Below are positions 22,099 to 30,220 of a DNA stretch of 37,932 nt, in pieces. Origin of the DNA: Planctomycetaceae bacterium. Its GTDB lineage: Bacteria > Planctomycetota > Phycisphaerae > Phycisphaerales > SM1A02. Location of the stretch: the NCBI GenBank assembly GCA_947492385.1, contig CANLMX010000020.1, positions 1-37,932 on the forward strand. Direction: 5' to 3'. A program made the position numbers and the translations under genes. Each line of letters opens with the position of its first letter. Position 1 is the stretch's first letter. The notes beneath the pieces were generated by a model. It saw only the letters and a program-made list of their open reading frames with translations, made no database searches and was not told the DNA's origin.

Positions 22099-23769
22099 TC
22101 ACCCCTGCGTCGGACCGCCCCGCCCGGGCTTCGGGGGCGCGGTGCCGCGGTCGCGATAGACCTTGAGCTTGCGGCCGCGAAGGGTGGCGCCGCGCAGCGC
22201 CTCGATCGTGCGGTCGACGTCGCGCGCCGGAAGCTCGACGAAACTCTGCGCCTCGAGGATCTCGATGGCACCGATGGTGCGCGGATTGACGCGCGCCTCG
22301 TTGGCGATGGCGCCCACGAGATCCGCGGGCCGCATTCCCATGCGGGTGCCGCCCGAAATGTAGATGCGCACCATGTCGTGCGTCTCGGGCCGGCCGCGGC
22401 CGCGCTCCGGGCGCGCGAAGCTCTCGATGACGGGAATGTGGACATCGTCCTCGGAACCCCCCTCGCCCTCGGAAGCCTCGTGCGCCAGCCGGATGGCGGC
22501 CGCCGCGACGTCCATGGGGTCGAACTCGGATGCAAGTGACTCCGCCACGGCTCGGTACGCGTCAAGGTCGCCCGCGGTGATGGCATCGCGCACCGAACCC
22601 TTGGTCATGTCCATGCGGCGTGCCTTCACGTCACGGGGCGTGGGCACCGTGCAGATGGCGATGCGCTGGCGCGTGGCCTGCTCGATGTTGCGGAGCAGGC
22701 GGTGCGCGCGTGGATCCACCAGCGTGATCGCCACGCCCTCGCGGCCGGCGCGGCCGGTGCGCCCGATGCGGTGTACGTACGCCTCCGGCGAGGAGGGCAC
22801 GTCGAAGTTGACGACGTGCGTGAGATGGTCGATGTCGATGCCGCGCGCCGCGACGTCGGTGGCGACAAGGAGGTCGACGGTTCCGGCGCGTGCACGCCCC
22901 ATGACGCGGTCGCGCTCGGCCTGCGACATGCCGCCATGGAGCGATGCCACGCGGTACCCGCGGCCGGTCATGCGGTCGGCGAGCTCGTCGACGTCGAGGC
23001 GCGTGCGGCAGAAGACCAGCGCGAGCGTGGGCGACTCGAGGTCAAGCACCCGCCCCAGCGCCGCGACCTTGTGCGCGCGTGGCACGATGTAGGCGACCTG
23101 CCGGACCTTCGGCACCGAGCCGCGCGTCGATTCATCGCGCGCGATGAGGATCCGCTCGGGATCGCGCAGATGCCGCTCGGCGATGGCCGCGATGCGCGGG
23201 GGAAGCGTCGCGGAGAAGAGCGCGGTCTGCCGGCTCTCCGGGCACGCCTCCAGGATGAGCTCGAGGTCCTCGGCAAAGCCCATGTCGAGCATCTCATCGG
23301 CCTCGTCCAGCGCCACGACATGCAGTTCGGAGAGATCGAGGGTCTCGCGCCTCAGGTGGTCGAGCGCGCGCCCCGGGGTGGCAACCACCACGTGAGCGCC
23401 GCGGCGCAGCGCCACCACCTGGCGATGGAACTCCTGGCCGCCGTAGATCGGCACCACGGCGGTGCCGAGGCCCTTGCCGTACCGGTGGAAGGCCTCGGAG
23501 ACCTGGACGGCCAGTTCCCGCGTGGGCACCAGCACCAGCGCCAGCGGCTTGCAGGGCCCAGGCCGGGCATCCGCGACCCGCTGCAGGATGGGCAGTGCGA
23601 AGGCCGCGGTCTTGCCGGTGCCCGTCGCGGCCTGCCCCAGGATGTCGCGCCCCGCAAGCAGTGGCGGGATCGCCGCCCGCTGGATGGGCGTCGCCTCCTC
23701 GTACCCGAGCGACGCGAGTTCGGTCACCAGTTCCGTGCGCAGACCCAGCTCAACGAACGCGTCGCTCAT
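22099..23769 (-). CDS. DEAD-box ATP-dependent RNA helicase (DeaD/CsdA type, DbpA RNA-binding tail)
   Basis: 556 residues from ATG 23769. Helicase motifs appear in order: Q motif (GYEEATPIQRAAIPPLL), Walker A ATGTGKT (near 48-54), PTREL, DEADEMLD (near 150), SAT (FSATLPP), LVATDVAARGID and HRIGRTGR. The C-terminal ~100 residues match the DbpA RNA-binding domain (VRIYISGGTRMGMRPADLVGAIANEARVNPRTIGAIEI, then FVELPARDVDRTIEALRGATLRGRKLKV), with a Gly/Pro/Arg tail. Such helicases help ribosome assembly or cold-shock mRNA unwinding. The codons before 23769 are not conserved. The organism's usual role for it (deaD-like or dbpA-like) cannot be fixed from sequence alone. Confidence 0.93.
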   Translation of the reverse strand: MSDAFVELGLRTELVTELASLGYEEATPIQRAAIPPLLAGRDILGQAATGTGKTAAFALPILQRVADARPGPCKPLALVLVPTRELAVQVSEAFHRYGKGLGTAVVPIYGGQEFHRQVVALRRGAHVVVATPGRALDHLRRETLDLSELHVVALDEADEMLDMGFAEDLELILEACPESRQTALFSATLPPRIAAIAERHLRDPERILIARDESTRGSVPKVRQVAYIVPRAHKVAALGRVLDLESPTLALVFCRTRLDVDELADRMTGRGYRVASLHGGMSQAERDRVMGRARAGTVDLLVATDVAARGIDIDHLTHVVNFDVPSSPEAYVHRIGRTGRAGREGVAITLVDPRAHRLLRNIEQATRQRIAICTVPTPRDVKARRMDMTKGSVRDAITAGDLDAYRAVAESLASEFDPMDVAAAAIRLAHEASEGEGGSEDDVHIPVIESFARPERGRGRPETHDMVRIYISGGTRMGMRPADLVGAIANEARVNPRTIGAIEILEAQSFVELPARDVDRTIEALRGATLRGRKLKVYRDRGTAPPKPGRGGPTQG

Positions 23770-23825
23770 TCGGGCACGGTACGCGAAGCGCGTTGACCAT
23801 GCGTCCGCGGACCGTTCGACGTGCG

Positions 23826-24329
23826 TCAGGCCCCCGCCCGCTCGCGCCCCCACAGGATCCACGACGAATCAGGAAGCGATCGATCCATGGATCGGAACAT
23901 GAACGAGAGCTGCGCATTGTGGTAGAGCGCGTGCGTGGGCACCTGCATGATCGAGTCGGCGACGGACTGGCGGAACACGCGTCCGTCCCGGTGGCGCTCG
24001 ACCATCCGCTGGAGCTCGGAGGGCACCAGGCCAGCGAGGTAGGCGTCCCACCGCGCGCGGCTCGCGGCAAGGTGTGCGCGAATCGCCGCGAGGTCGGACA
24101 GTTCGGCGGGAGCGGGCATCACGACGCCGGCGTCGTCCCGCTGCAGCACGGCGATCCAGATCCGTTCGGCACCGGCCAGGTGAACGAGCGTCGCGTGAAC
24201 GCTGCCGAGGCCGATCGGGAACGCGCGATGGAGCTCCTCGTGCGTCAGGGCCTCGCAGGCTCCAAGCGTGCGGCCGGTGAGCCAGCGCAGCCAGGCATGG
24301 GCGTCGCGATAGGGAGTGCAGGGGTCCAT
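23826..24329 (-). CDS. DinB family protein
   Basis: 167 residues from ATG 24329. It carries the DinB metal-site pattern: His50 in LVHLAGAERIW (the V/L-H-L-x-x-x-E-x-x-W motif) and His133 and His137 (PTHALYHNAQLS). The tail ends in SWILWGRERAGA. It resembles the damage-inducible DinB/DUF1569-like proteins of ~160-170 residues, which bind Ni or Zn and sometimes act on thiols. It is 56 bp downstream of the start of the helicase gene on the same strand and divergent from the META lipoprotein gene with a 55-bp gap. In-frame codons upstream of 24329 run through that gene and are not coding. Confidence 0.85.
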   Translation of the reverse strand: MDPCTPYRDAHAWLRWLTGRTLGACEALTHEELHRAFPIGLGSVHATLVHLAGAERIWIAVLQRDDAGVVMPAPAELSDLAAIRAHLAASRARWDAYLAGLVPSELQRMVERHRDGRVFRQSVADSIMQVPTHALYHNAQLSFMFRSMDRSLPDSSWILWGRERAGA

Positions 24330-24384
24330 GGCGAGACGATAGCCCGGCGGCCGACGTCGCGACCCGCCGGGTACCCTTCCCCGC

Positions 24385-24894
24385 ATGCACCCCGGCCGCA
24401 ATGCGTTCACCGCCTCCTCGATCGTCCTCGCCACGGTGCTCACGGCGTGCGGCACGACGGGCGGCGGCCCGAACGCGGCCGCTCCGGCCGCACCCAGAGC
24501 GCTTCCGCGCATCGACGCGGTCGAGTGGCGATGCACCGAGCTCACCGGTCCCGGCGGCGCGAAGGTGGACGTGACCGACCGCCCGCCGTCGCTTCGAATC
24601 GGCAGCGACGGGCGCGCGACGGGGTTCGCAGGCGTGAACCGATTCTTTGCGGAGGCGACGTTCGGGAACGCGATCGCCGGCACGCCGGAGCCCCTTCGCT
24701 TCGGGCCCATCGGCGCGACCCGGATGGCCGGCCCCCCCGAACGCATGGAGCTCGAACGCGCGTTCACCGCGATGGTCGAGGGCGTCCGCTCCGCTGCGGT
24801 GAGCGCCGGTCCCGGCGGACCGATCCTCACGCTGAGCGGCGACGCGGGTCCGTGCGCACGCTTCGAGCCCTCGGGTCCGGACGCCGAACGCTGA
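24385..24894 (+). CDS. META domain lipoprotein
   Basis: 169 residues. The lipoprotein signal peptide ends in LTAC (Cys22), followed by a Gly/Ala/Pro-rich tether. The META/HslJ-like domain covers about 45-165: VEWRCTELTGPGG, PSLRIGSDGRATGFAGVNRFFAEATF (the xGxxGCN-like region, here G-F-A-G-V-N-R-F without the usual Cys), and GPIGATRMAGPPERMELERAFTAMV, a close match to the T-x-M-A-C-x-x-x-x-M-x-x-E-x-x-F pattern. META proteins are envelope-stress-linked lipoproteins of unknown activity. The ATG at 24385 follows a 55-bp gap from the divergent DinB gene. Confidence 0.85.
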   Translation: MHPGRNAFTASSIVLATVLTACGTTGGGPNAAAPAAPRALPRIDAVEWRCTELTGPGGAKVDVTDRPPSLRIGSDGRATGFAGVNRFFAEATFGNAIAGTPEPLRFGPIGATRMAGPPERMELERAFTAMVEGVRSAAVSAGPGGPILTLSGDAGPCARFEPSGPDAER

Positions 24895-24922
24895 GGGCAC
24901 CGGCGGGCACTACCCTTCCGGC

Positions 24923-25384
24923 ATGGACGACCTGGCGTTGCTCCGTGCGATCATCGAGGACCTGCGCGCCGAGACCGGCACGATCCACTGGGTGGGGCCG
25001 GACGGCATGCTGCACCTCGCCGCCGTCGTGGGCGCGTTCCCGTCGCCTGTGTTGGAAGCGATCCGCGTGATCCCGGTCGGCAAGGGGCTCGCGGGGCTTG
25101 CGGCGGAGAGGCGAACCTGCGTCACCGTGTGCAACCTGCAGTCCGACGCAAGCGGCCAGGCGCGGCCGGGCGCGCGCGCGACCGGCATGGAGGGCGCCAT
25201 CACCGCGCCGTGCATCGCGCCCGACGGAACGCTTGCTGGCGTGGTCGGCGTGGCGAACGCGGGCGCGCGGACGTTCACCGACGCCGAGCAGGAATCGCTG
25301 CTGGCGCACGGCCGTCGGCTGGCACAGGTGCGGGCGGCCGCGAGGGTCGCCGATTCAGGAACCGAACCGCGGCACACGCCATGA
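24923..25384 (+). CDS. Single GAF-domain protein, translationally coupled to the arsenic gene
   Basis: 153 residues, essentially one GAF domain: [18 protein letters not shown] (about 20-37), [15 protein letters not shown] (50-64), [18 protein letters not shown] (95-112) and a closing [18 protein letters not shown]. Its TGA (25382-25384) overlaps the ATG of the ArsC-ACR3 gene in the frame ATGA, so the two are translated together. It has three cysteines, Cys66, Cys70 (T-C-V-T-V-C) and Cys97, which in a GAF pocket could bind As(III) or act in redox, but this is speculation. It could also be a free methionine-(R)-sulfoxide reductase-like relative; the spacing of cysteines does not match that family as I know it. 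No DNA-binding or enzymatic output domain is present. Confidence 0.8.
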   Translation: MDDLALLRAIIEDLRAETGTIHWVGPDGMLHLAAVVGAFPSPVLEAIRVIPVGKGLAGLAAERRTCVTVCNLQSDASGQARPGARATGMEGAITAPCIAPDGTLAGVVGVANAGARTFTDAEQESLLAHGRRLAQVRAAARVADSGTEPRHTP

Positions 25385-26916
25385 GCGCTCCCGACCGACG
25401 CCTTCGCGTCCTGTTCCTCTGCACCGGAAACTCCTGCCGCAGCCAGATGGCGGAGGGATGGGCCCGTGCGCTCATGTCCGACCGCATCGATGCCCACTCG
25501 GCCGGCACCCGTCCGCACGGGCTGAATCCGCTCGCGGTGCGCGCGATGGCGGAGGCCGGCGTCGACATCTCCGGGCATCGGTCCAAGCGACCCGAGGAAA
25601 TCGGCTCGGATTTCGACGTGGTGTTCACCGTCTGCGACGCCGCGCACGAGTCGTGCCCGGTCATTCCCGGAGCGCGGGTCGTCCACGCCGGGTTCGATGA
25701 TCCGCCGCGGCTCGCCGCCGGCGCTGCAACCGACGAGGACGCGATGGTTCACTACCGGCGCGTGCGCGACGAGATCCGCGCGTTCATCGAGCGCCTGCCC
25801 GTCGTGACTGGCCCGGCCATGGCATGCACGCCGTGCGGCGACGACCACCCGCGGAGGCTCTCGTTCCTGGATCGCTACCTCACGCTCTGGATCTTCCTGG
25901 CGATGGCCGTCGGCGTGGCCGTCGGCCGCCTGGTGCCGGGCGTCCAGGACGCGGCCGAGCTGGTGACCGTGGGCACCACCAACATCCCGATTGCGATCGG
26001 CCTGGTGCTGATGATGTTCCCGCCGTTGGCCAAGGTCCGCTACGAGGAGCTGCCGCGCGTGTTCGCCGATCGGAAGGTGCTTGCGCTCTCGCTGGTCCAG
26101 AACTGGGTCGTGGGCCCGGTGCTCATGTTCGCCCTGGCGGCCGTGTTCCTGCACGACCGACCGGAGTACATGCTGGGGATCGTGATGGTGGGACTCGCAC
26201 GGTGCATAGCGATGGTGCTCGTGTGGAACGACCTCGCCCGAGGCAGCGCCGAATACGCCGCCGGGCTCGTGGCCTTCAACAGCGTCTTCCAGGTGCTTTT
26301 CTTCGGTGCCTATGCCTGGGTCTTCATGACCTGGCTGCCTCCCCTGGTGGGGATCACGGGCACGGCGATTGACGTGGGGATGGCGCAGGTCTTCGCGAGC
26401 GTGCTGATCTACCTGGGAATCCCGTTCCTGGGCGGGATGCTCGTACGCGCGGCGCTGCGGCGCACCAAGGGGGACCACTGGTACGTGGAGCGATTCCTGC
26501 CGCGGATCGCGCCGGTCACGCTGGTGGCGCTCCTCTTCACCATCGTCGTGATGTTCAGCCTGCAGGGCGAGCGGATCCTCTCGGCACCGCTTGACATCCT
26601 CCGGATCGCGGTGCCGCTGACCATCTACTTCGTGGTGATGTTCTTCGCTTCGTTCTTCATGGCCAGGCGCGTCGGCGCGGAGTACGAGCGCGCGACCACC
26701 CTGGCCTTCACCGCGAGCGGGAACAACTTCGAGCTGGCGATCGCCGTGGCGATCTCCGTCTTTGGGATCTCGTCGGGCGAGGCGTTCGCGACGGTGGTGG
26801 GCCCGCTGGTGGAGGTGCCGGTGCTGGTGCTCTTGGTGGGAGCGGCGCTGCGGATGCGCAGGGGTTCAGACGGACCACGCGGCCAGCAGCTGACCGAGGT
26901 CGGTGCCCGACACTGA
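25381..26916 (+). CDS. Fused arsenate reductase (ArsC) and arsenite efflux permease (ACR3)
   Basis: 511 residues from ATG 25381. Residues 8-140 are a thioredoxin-coupled, LMW-phosphatase-fold arsenate reductase: P-loop CTGNSCRS (Cys14, Arg20 = C-x5-R) and the redox pair Cys85...Cys92, seven apart as in the pI258 enzyme. Residues 148-160 form a linker with C-T-P-C. From about 162 the ACR3 permease follows: [35 protein letters not shown] (Cys275, the conserved ACR3 cysteine), [13 protein letters not shown] (the family Asn-Asn-Phe-Glu) and about ten membrane helices. One chain would reduce As(V) to As(III) and export it. Overlaps: 4 bp with the GAF gene before it and 51 bp with the convergent dockerin-hydrolase gene after it. 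Confidence 0.92.
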   Translation: MSAPDRRLRVLFLCTGNSCRSQMAEGWARALMSDRIDAHSAGTRPHGLNPLAVRAMAEAGVDISGHRSKRPEEIGSDFDVVFTVCDAAHESCPVIPGARVVHAGFDDPPRLAAGAATDEDAMVHYRRVRDEIRAFIERLPVVTGPAMACTPCGDDHPRRLSFLDRYLTLWIFLAMAVGVAVGRLVPGVQDAAELVTVGTTNIPIAIGLVLMMFPPLAKVRYEELPRVFADRKVLALSLVQNWVVGPVLMFALAAVFLHDRPEYMLGIVMVGLARCIAMVLVWNDLARGSAEYAAGLVAFNSVFQVLFFGAYAWVFMTWLPPLVGITGTAIDVGMAQVFASVLIYLGIPFLGGMLVRAALRRTKGDHWYVERFLPRIAPVTLVALLFTIVVMFSLQGERILSAPLDILRIAVPLTIYFVVMFFASFFMARRVGAEYERATTLAFTASGNNFELAIAVAISVFGISSGEAFATVVGPLVEVPVLVLLVGAALRMRRGSDGPRGQQLTEVGARH

Positions 26917-27933
26917 ACCGTCGCCGTCGAGGTCGCCGCGCCCGGGATTGCCCCAGTTGGCGAGCATCAGCCCCAGGTCGATGCCGTCGACGCGGCCGTC
27001 GCCGTCGAGATCGGGCGTCTGCCGGCCCTGCTGCGTGATGCCGTCGGCGGGAACGGGCGTTCCCCACACAGCATCCCAGCGGGTGCCATCACCCGCGAGG
27101 TAGAGCCGAAGGAACTCGGTGGTTTCCCGCCGGATGATGGCCAGCTGCGCCGCACGGCTGAGGGAACCACTGTCGCAGAACAGGATCGGGCTGTCGATGA
27201 ATCCGCAATGGAAGCCGCCCGTGATGGTGACGAGTTGCGAAGGTCCACGAAGGTTCGCGTACATCGGGCCGTTCGTCGACGGGCTGACGATGGTGTCCTG
27301 GCTGCCGTTGATGATGCGCGTGGCGGAGTTCACCCCAAGGCAGGCGTTCGTCGAGGACGGGTTCGTCTCGGCGGCGGCCATCGGCACCACGCAGCGGATG
27401 GACGGGTCGCGGTCCGCGGCGAGGAGCGCGCAGCCGCCGCCCATGGAATGGCCCATGACGCCGCGACGTTCGCCCGCGACCGCGCCGGTCCACGGCGAGC
27501 CGCCTGCTGCGCCCTGTGCCGCGAACCAGTCGAGTGCACTGACGAGGTCATCCGCAAAGGCCGAGTGGCTGGGAAGCAGCGACCCCTGCGTCTCCGGGAG
27601 CACCACGATGAATCCCCACGTCGCAATGTGGGACGCGGTGCTGGCATACTGCGCAACGGGCGTCACGAACCCGTGGCCGAACGCCACGACCGGATACGGA
27701 CCGTTCGCGACGTCGACGGCGCTTCCCGACGCCGCAGCGACGGCCGGGTAGTGGACGGTGGCCGCGAACGCGGAGCCGCCCGGGCGCACCACCGTGACAC
27801 CGCGCTGCGAGGCGGTGCGCGGGCCGGGCTGCGACAGGTCCTGGGCTCGCACGGTGGGCGCGAGGGCGAGCACGCACCCCAGAAGCGCCATGGACGCGCG
27901 GGCCCCGCGGGACAAGGTCACGGTCAGCGGCAT
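26866..27933 (-). CDS. Secreted alpha/beta hydrolase (dienelactone-hydrolase/cutinase-like) with C-terminal dockerin repeat
   Basis: 355 residues from ATG 27933 (a GTG three codons earlier is possible). The signal peptide ends near ALAPTVRA. The hydrolase domain has GHGFV (86-90), the nucleophile Ser163 in GHSMGGG, Asp213 (GSQDTIVS) and His242 (GGFHCGF), a layout shared with dienelactone hydrolases and with bacterial cutinases/polyester hydrolases. Residues about 307-355 are two calcium-loop repeats, [13 protein letters not shown] and [13 protein letters not shown], each followed by LLxxW, the GC-type dockerin pattern common in Phycisphaerae. This suggests attachment to a surface scaffold or cohesin, which has not been proven in this group. 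The last 51 bp overlap the end of the ACR3 gene antisense. The substrate is unknown. Confidence 0.85.
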   Translation of the reverse strand: MPLTVTLSRGARASMALLGCVLALAPTVRAQDLSQPGPRTASQRGVTVVRPGGSAFAATVHYPAVAAASGSAVDVANGPYPVVAFGHGFVTPVAQYASTASHIATWGFIVVLPETQGSLLPSHSAFADDLVSALDWFAAQGAAGGSPWTGAVAGERRGVMGHSMGGGCALLAADRDPSIRCVVPMAAAETNPSSTNACLGVNSATRIINGSQDTIVSPSTNGPMYANLRGPSQLVTITGGFHCGFIDSPILFCDSGSLSRAAQLAIIRRETTEFLRLYLAGDGTRWDAVWGTPVPADGITQQGRQTPDLDGDGRVDGIDLGLMLANWGNPGRGDLDGDGSVSGTDLGQLLAAWSV

Positions 27934-28001
27934 GGGACCCACGGTAGCGCAGGGGCGGGGCCGGGTCCACGGAAACCCGCGCGGTTCGCGACGAAAGGCC
28001 G

Positions 28002-29612
28002 CTACCCGTTCCCCACGCCCGGGTCCTGCGCCATGTAGACGGTGCGCGACGGGAACGCGAACCCGGAGCCGTGCCGCGCGACGATCCGCATGCAGTCGAG
28101 GTTGATCCGCTGGATTGCGGCGCGGTACGTCGGCATGTCACGTGTGCGGAACGTGGCGCGCACCTCGATGTTGAGCGAACTCTCGCCGAAACCGACGAAG
28201 TGGGCCATGGCCGACGCCGGGTCGACGAGCGGGTCCTCGCGAAGCCGCTTCTCGAGCTCCGCAACGACCGCCACCATGGTCTCCGGCGAGGTCTCGTACC
28301 GCACGCCGATCGTCGCGACGTGGCGGAACCCGTCGCGTGCGCTCAGCTTCTCGATGCGTGACTGCGCAAGATCGCCGTTGGCGACGACGAGCACGGTGCG
28401 GTCGGCCGTGCGCAGCTGCGTCGACCGAACACCGATCCGCTCGACCGTCGCGATGTTGCCGTCGATCTTGCAGGTGTCGCCCACGTTCAGCACCTGGTCG
28501 GCCACCACCGAGGCGCCGCCGAACAGGTTCGAGAGGGTCTGCTGCGATGCGAGCGCAATCGCCGCGGTGCCGATGCCGAGGCCGGCGATCACGGTCGAGA
28601 GGTCGAGCCCGAAGATCTGGAGCGCCGCCGCGAGACCAAGGAGCCACACGATCCCGATGGCGGCGGCCCGTCCGATCCGCACGATCGACGCGCCGTCGGA
28701 GATCCCTCGGCGCGCCATCTGAAGCTCGACGGCGATGGCCATGACGCGGATCCATCGCACCACCAGCCAGGCGATCACGAACACCATCGCGGCCCGCGAG
28801 CCGAGCGAGAGGTTCTCGCGCGCCGGAGCGCTGAGGACGAGCACCGGCTGTGCTGCACGCATGCCGACCACCGAGAGCAGGAACACGAGCGGCGTCAGGA
28901 CCGTGATCAGCGGCTGCACCGCGGGACCGAGCACGCTGAGGATGCCGTGCCGAAGGAGCCAGGTGATCGCCCACCCAACGAGGAGACCGGCGCCGCCGAT
29001 GGCGACGAGCCCGATCCACTGCCACAGGTCGATCTCCGCGATGCGGATGTTTACGAGGAACTCCGGAAGCGCGGACACCCACCAGACGTCGATGGCGCGC
29101 GCAAGCGCGGGCACGCCCTCGACGGTTCCCGCCGTGAAGATCCACCGGTCGTCGACCCGCACCATCTCGACCTCGAGCACGGCCTCCGGGGTGTCGACGA
29201 CACCGATGTTGACGCGGCCGGGCGCGCCCGGTGCGTTCGCGGAGGCGCCGGGCACGCTCGGGAAGTCGATCCACAGGCGGTGGTCGAGGATGCTCTTGAG
29301 GGCACGCGCGATGCGCTCGCCGGTCACGCCCTCGGGCCAGCCCGCAGCCGGGCGCTCGAGCATGTCGGATGCGTCGTGCCAGTCCCCGTCGCGCGAGAGC
29401 ACGATGAACGTGAACGCCGCGTTGCGCGGGGTGTCGCTGCCTCGGGCGACCGCTTCGTCATCGGGGATCTGCATGACCGACTCCGCCGGCGATTCCTCCT
29501 CGACGACGTCCTGGACGGGCGCTGCGGATGACGCGGGTGCGAGGAACGCGGCGAAGGCAACCACGATGGCGAGAGTGAACGAAACGATGCGGCGCGGATC
29601 GAGGTTGACCAT
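28002..29612 (-). CDS. Mechanosensitive ion channel family protein (MscS-type) with exported N-terminal domain
   Basis: 536 residues from ATG 29612. A signal peptide (to about Ala31) and a ~170-residue outer domain (RNAAFTFIVLSRDGDWHDASDML) come first, then three or more membrane helices from about residue 205 to 340. The MscS core follows: pore-lining helix VIAGLGIGTAAIALASQQTLSNLFGG (Gly/Ala-rich TM3), then beta domain DQVLNVGDTCKIDGNIATVERIGVRSTQLRTADRTVLVVANGDL, and a C-terminal alpha/beta domain with NIEVRATFRTRD. The channel opens under membrane tension to release solutes at osmotic downshift. Codons upstream of 29612 are antisense to other genes and are not conserved. The start is 24 bp from the divergent membrane-protein gene, so the promoters share that short gap or overlap. 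Confidence 0.93.
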   Translation of the reverse strand: MVNLDPRRIVSFTLAIVVAFAAFLAPASSAAPVQDVVEEESPAESVMQIPDDEAVARGSDTPRNAAFTFIVLSRDGDWHDASDMLERPAAGWPEGVTGERIARALKSILDHRLWIDFPSVPGASANAPGAPGRVNIGVVDTPEAVLEVEMVRVDDRWIFTAGTVEGVPALARAIDVWWVSALPEFLVNIRIAEIDLWQWIGLVAIGGAGLLVGWAITWLLRHGILSVLGPAVQPLITVLTPLVFLLSVVGMRAAQPVLVLSAPARENLSLGSRAAMVFVIAWLVVRWIRVMAIAVELQMARRGISDGASIVRIGRAAAIGIVWLLGLAAALQIFGLDLSTVIAGLGIGTAAIALASQQTLSNLFGGASVVADQVLNVGDTCKIDGNIATVERIGVRSTQLRTADRTVLVVANGDLAQSRIEKLSARDGFRHVATIGVRYETSPETMVAVVAELEKRLREDPLVDPASAMAHFVGFGESSLNIEVRATFRTRDMPTYRAAIQRINLDCMRIVARHGSGFAFPSRTVYMAQDPGVGNG

Positions 29613-29636
29613 GGCGCGCGGTAATGTACGGCTGCC

Positions 29637-30215
29637 ATGCGCCCCACCGCCACGCTGCTCTCCGTCGCGCTCGCATGCTGGTTCGCTGCCATCGCCGCCG
29701 CGGGCGCAGCCGCCATGGCAGCGTTTGCTTCGTTGCCGCGCATGGGGATCCGGGTTCCGGCGGTCGAGGCGTTCTTCGAGGGCGACTCCACCGAGATGGG
29801 TCGATGGGCCGCGGGCCGGATGCTGGCGCCCGTGTTCACCGCCAGCGACTGGGTGCAGTTCACGATGGCGGCAGCGACGGTGACGTGCACCGTGCGGCTG
29901 GTGCGATGCGGCGGCTTCCGCGGCATGCGCGCCTTCCGCGTGGCGTTCATCGCATGCGTTGCGGCCGCCGCGGCGCTGCTCGCGTGGCGTGCGTGGACCG
30001 CGCCCGCAATGAACGCCGAGCTGTTCGCGTACTGGAAGGCCGTGGAAGACGGCGAACGCGAGGCCGCAACGACGGCGCGCGCGACCTTCGACGGGATGCA
30101 CCGCGCGGCGGACGCCGCCTTCCGGGTCACCCTGTTTCTGGTGCTGGGGGCGCTCGTGGCACTGCCGGCGGCCCTGGTGCCGGGACCCGCCGGCACCGCC
30201 GCGCGCGCGGACTGA
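29637..30215 (+). CDS. Hypothetical membrane protein
   Basis: 192 residues from ATG 29637 with four predicted membrane segments (about 5-30, 68-88, 100-122 and 157-180). The first segment is Ala-rich (LLSVALACWFAAIAAAGAAAMAAF). It somewhat resembles DUF4149/TMEM205-type proteins in layout, but no motif is convincing. It stands divergent from the MscS gene with a 24-bp gap and converges on a leftward unknown gene with a 5-bp gap. The open frame, hydrophobic profile and codon use support a real gene; the function is unknown. Confidence 0.65.
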   Translation: MRPTATLLSVALACWFAAIAAAGAAAMAAFASLPRMGIRVPAVEAFFEGDSTEMGRWAAGRMLAPVFTASDWVQFTMAAATVTCTVRLVRCGGFRGMRAFRVAFIACVAAAAALLAWRAWTAPAMNAELFAYWKAVEDGEREAATTARATFDGMHRAADAAFRVTLFLVLGALVALPAALVPGPAGTAARAD

Positions 30216-30220
30216 CTCGC

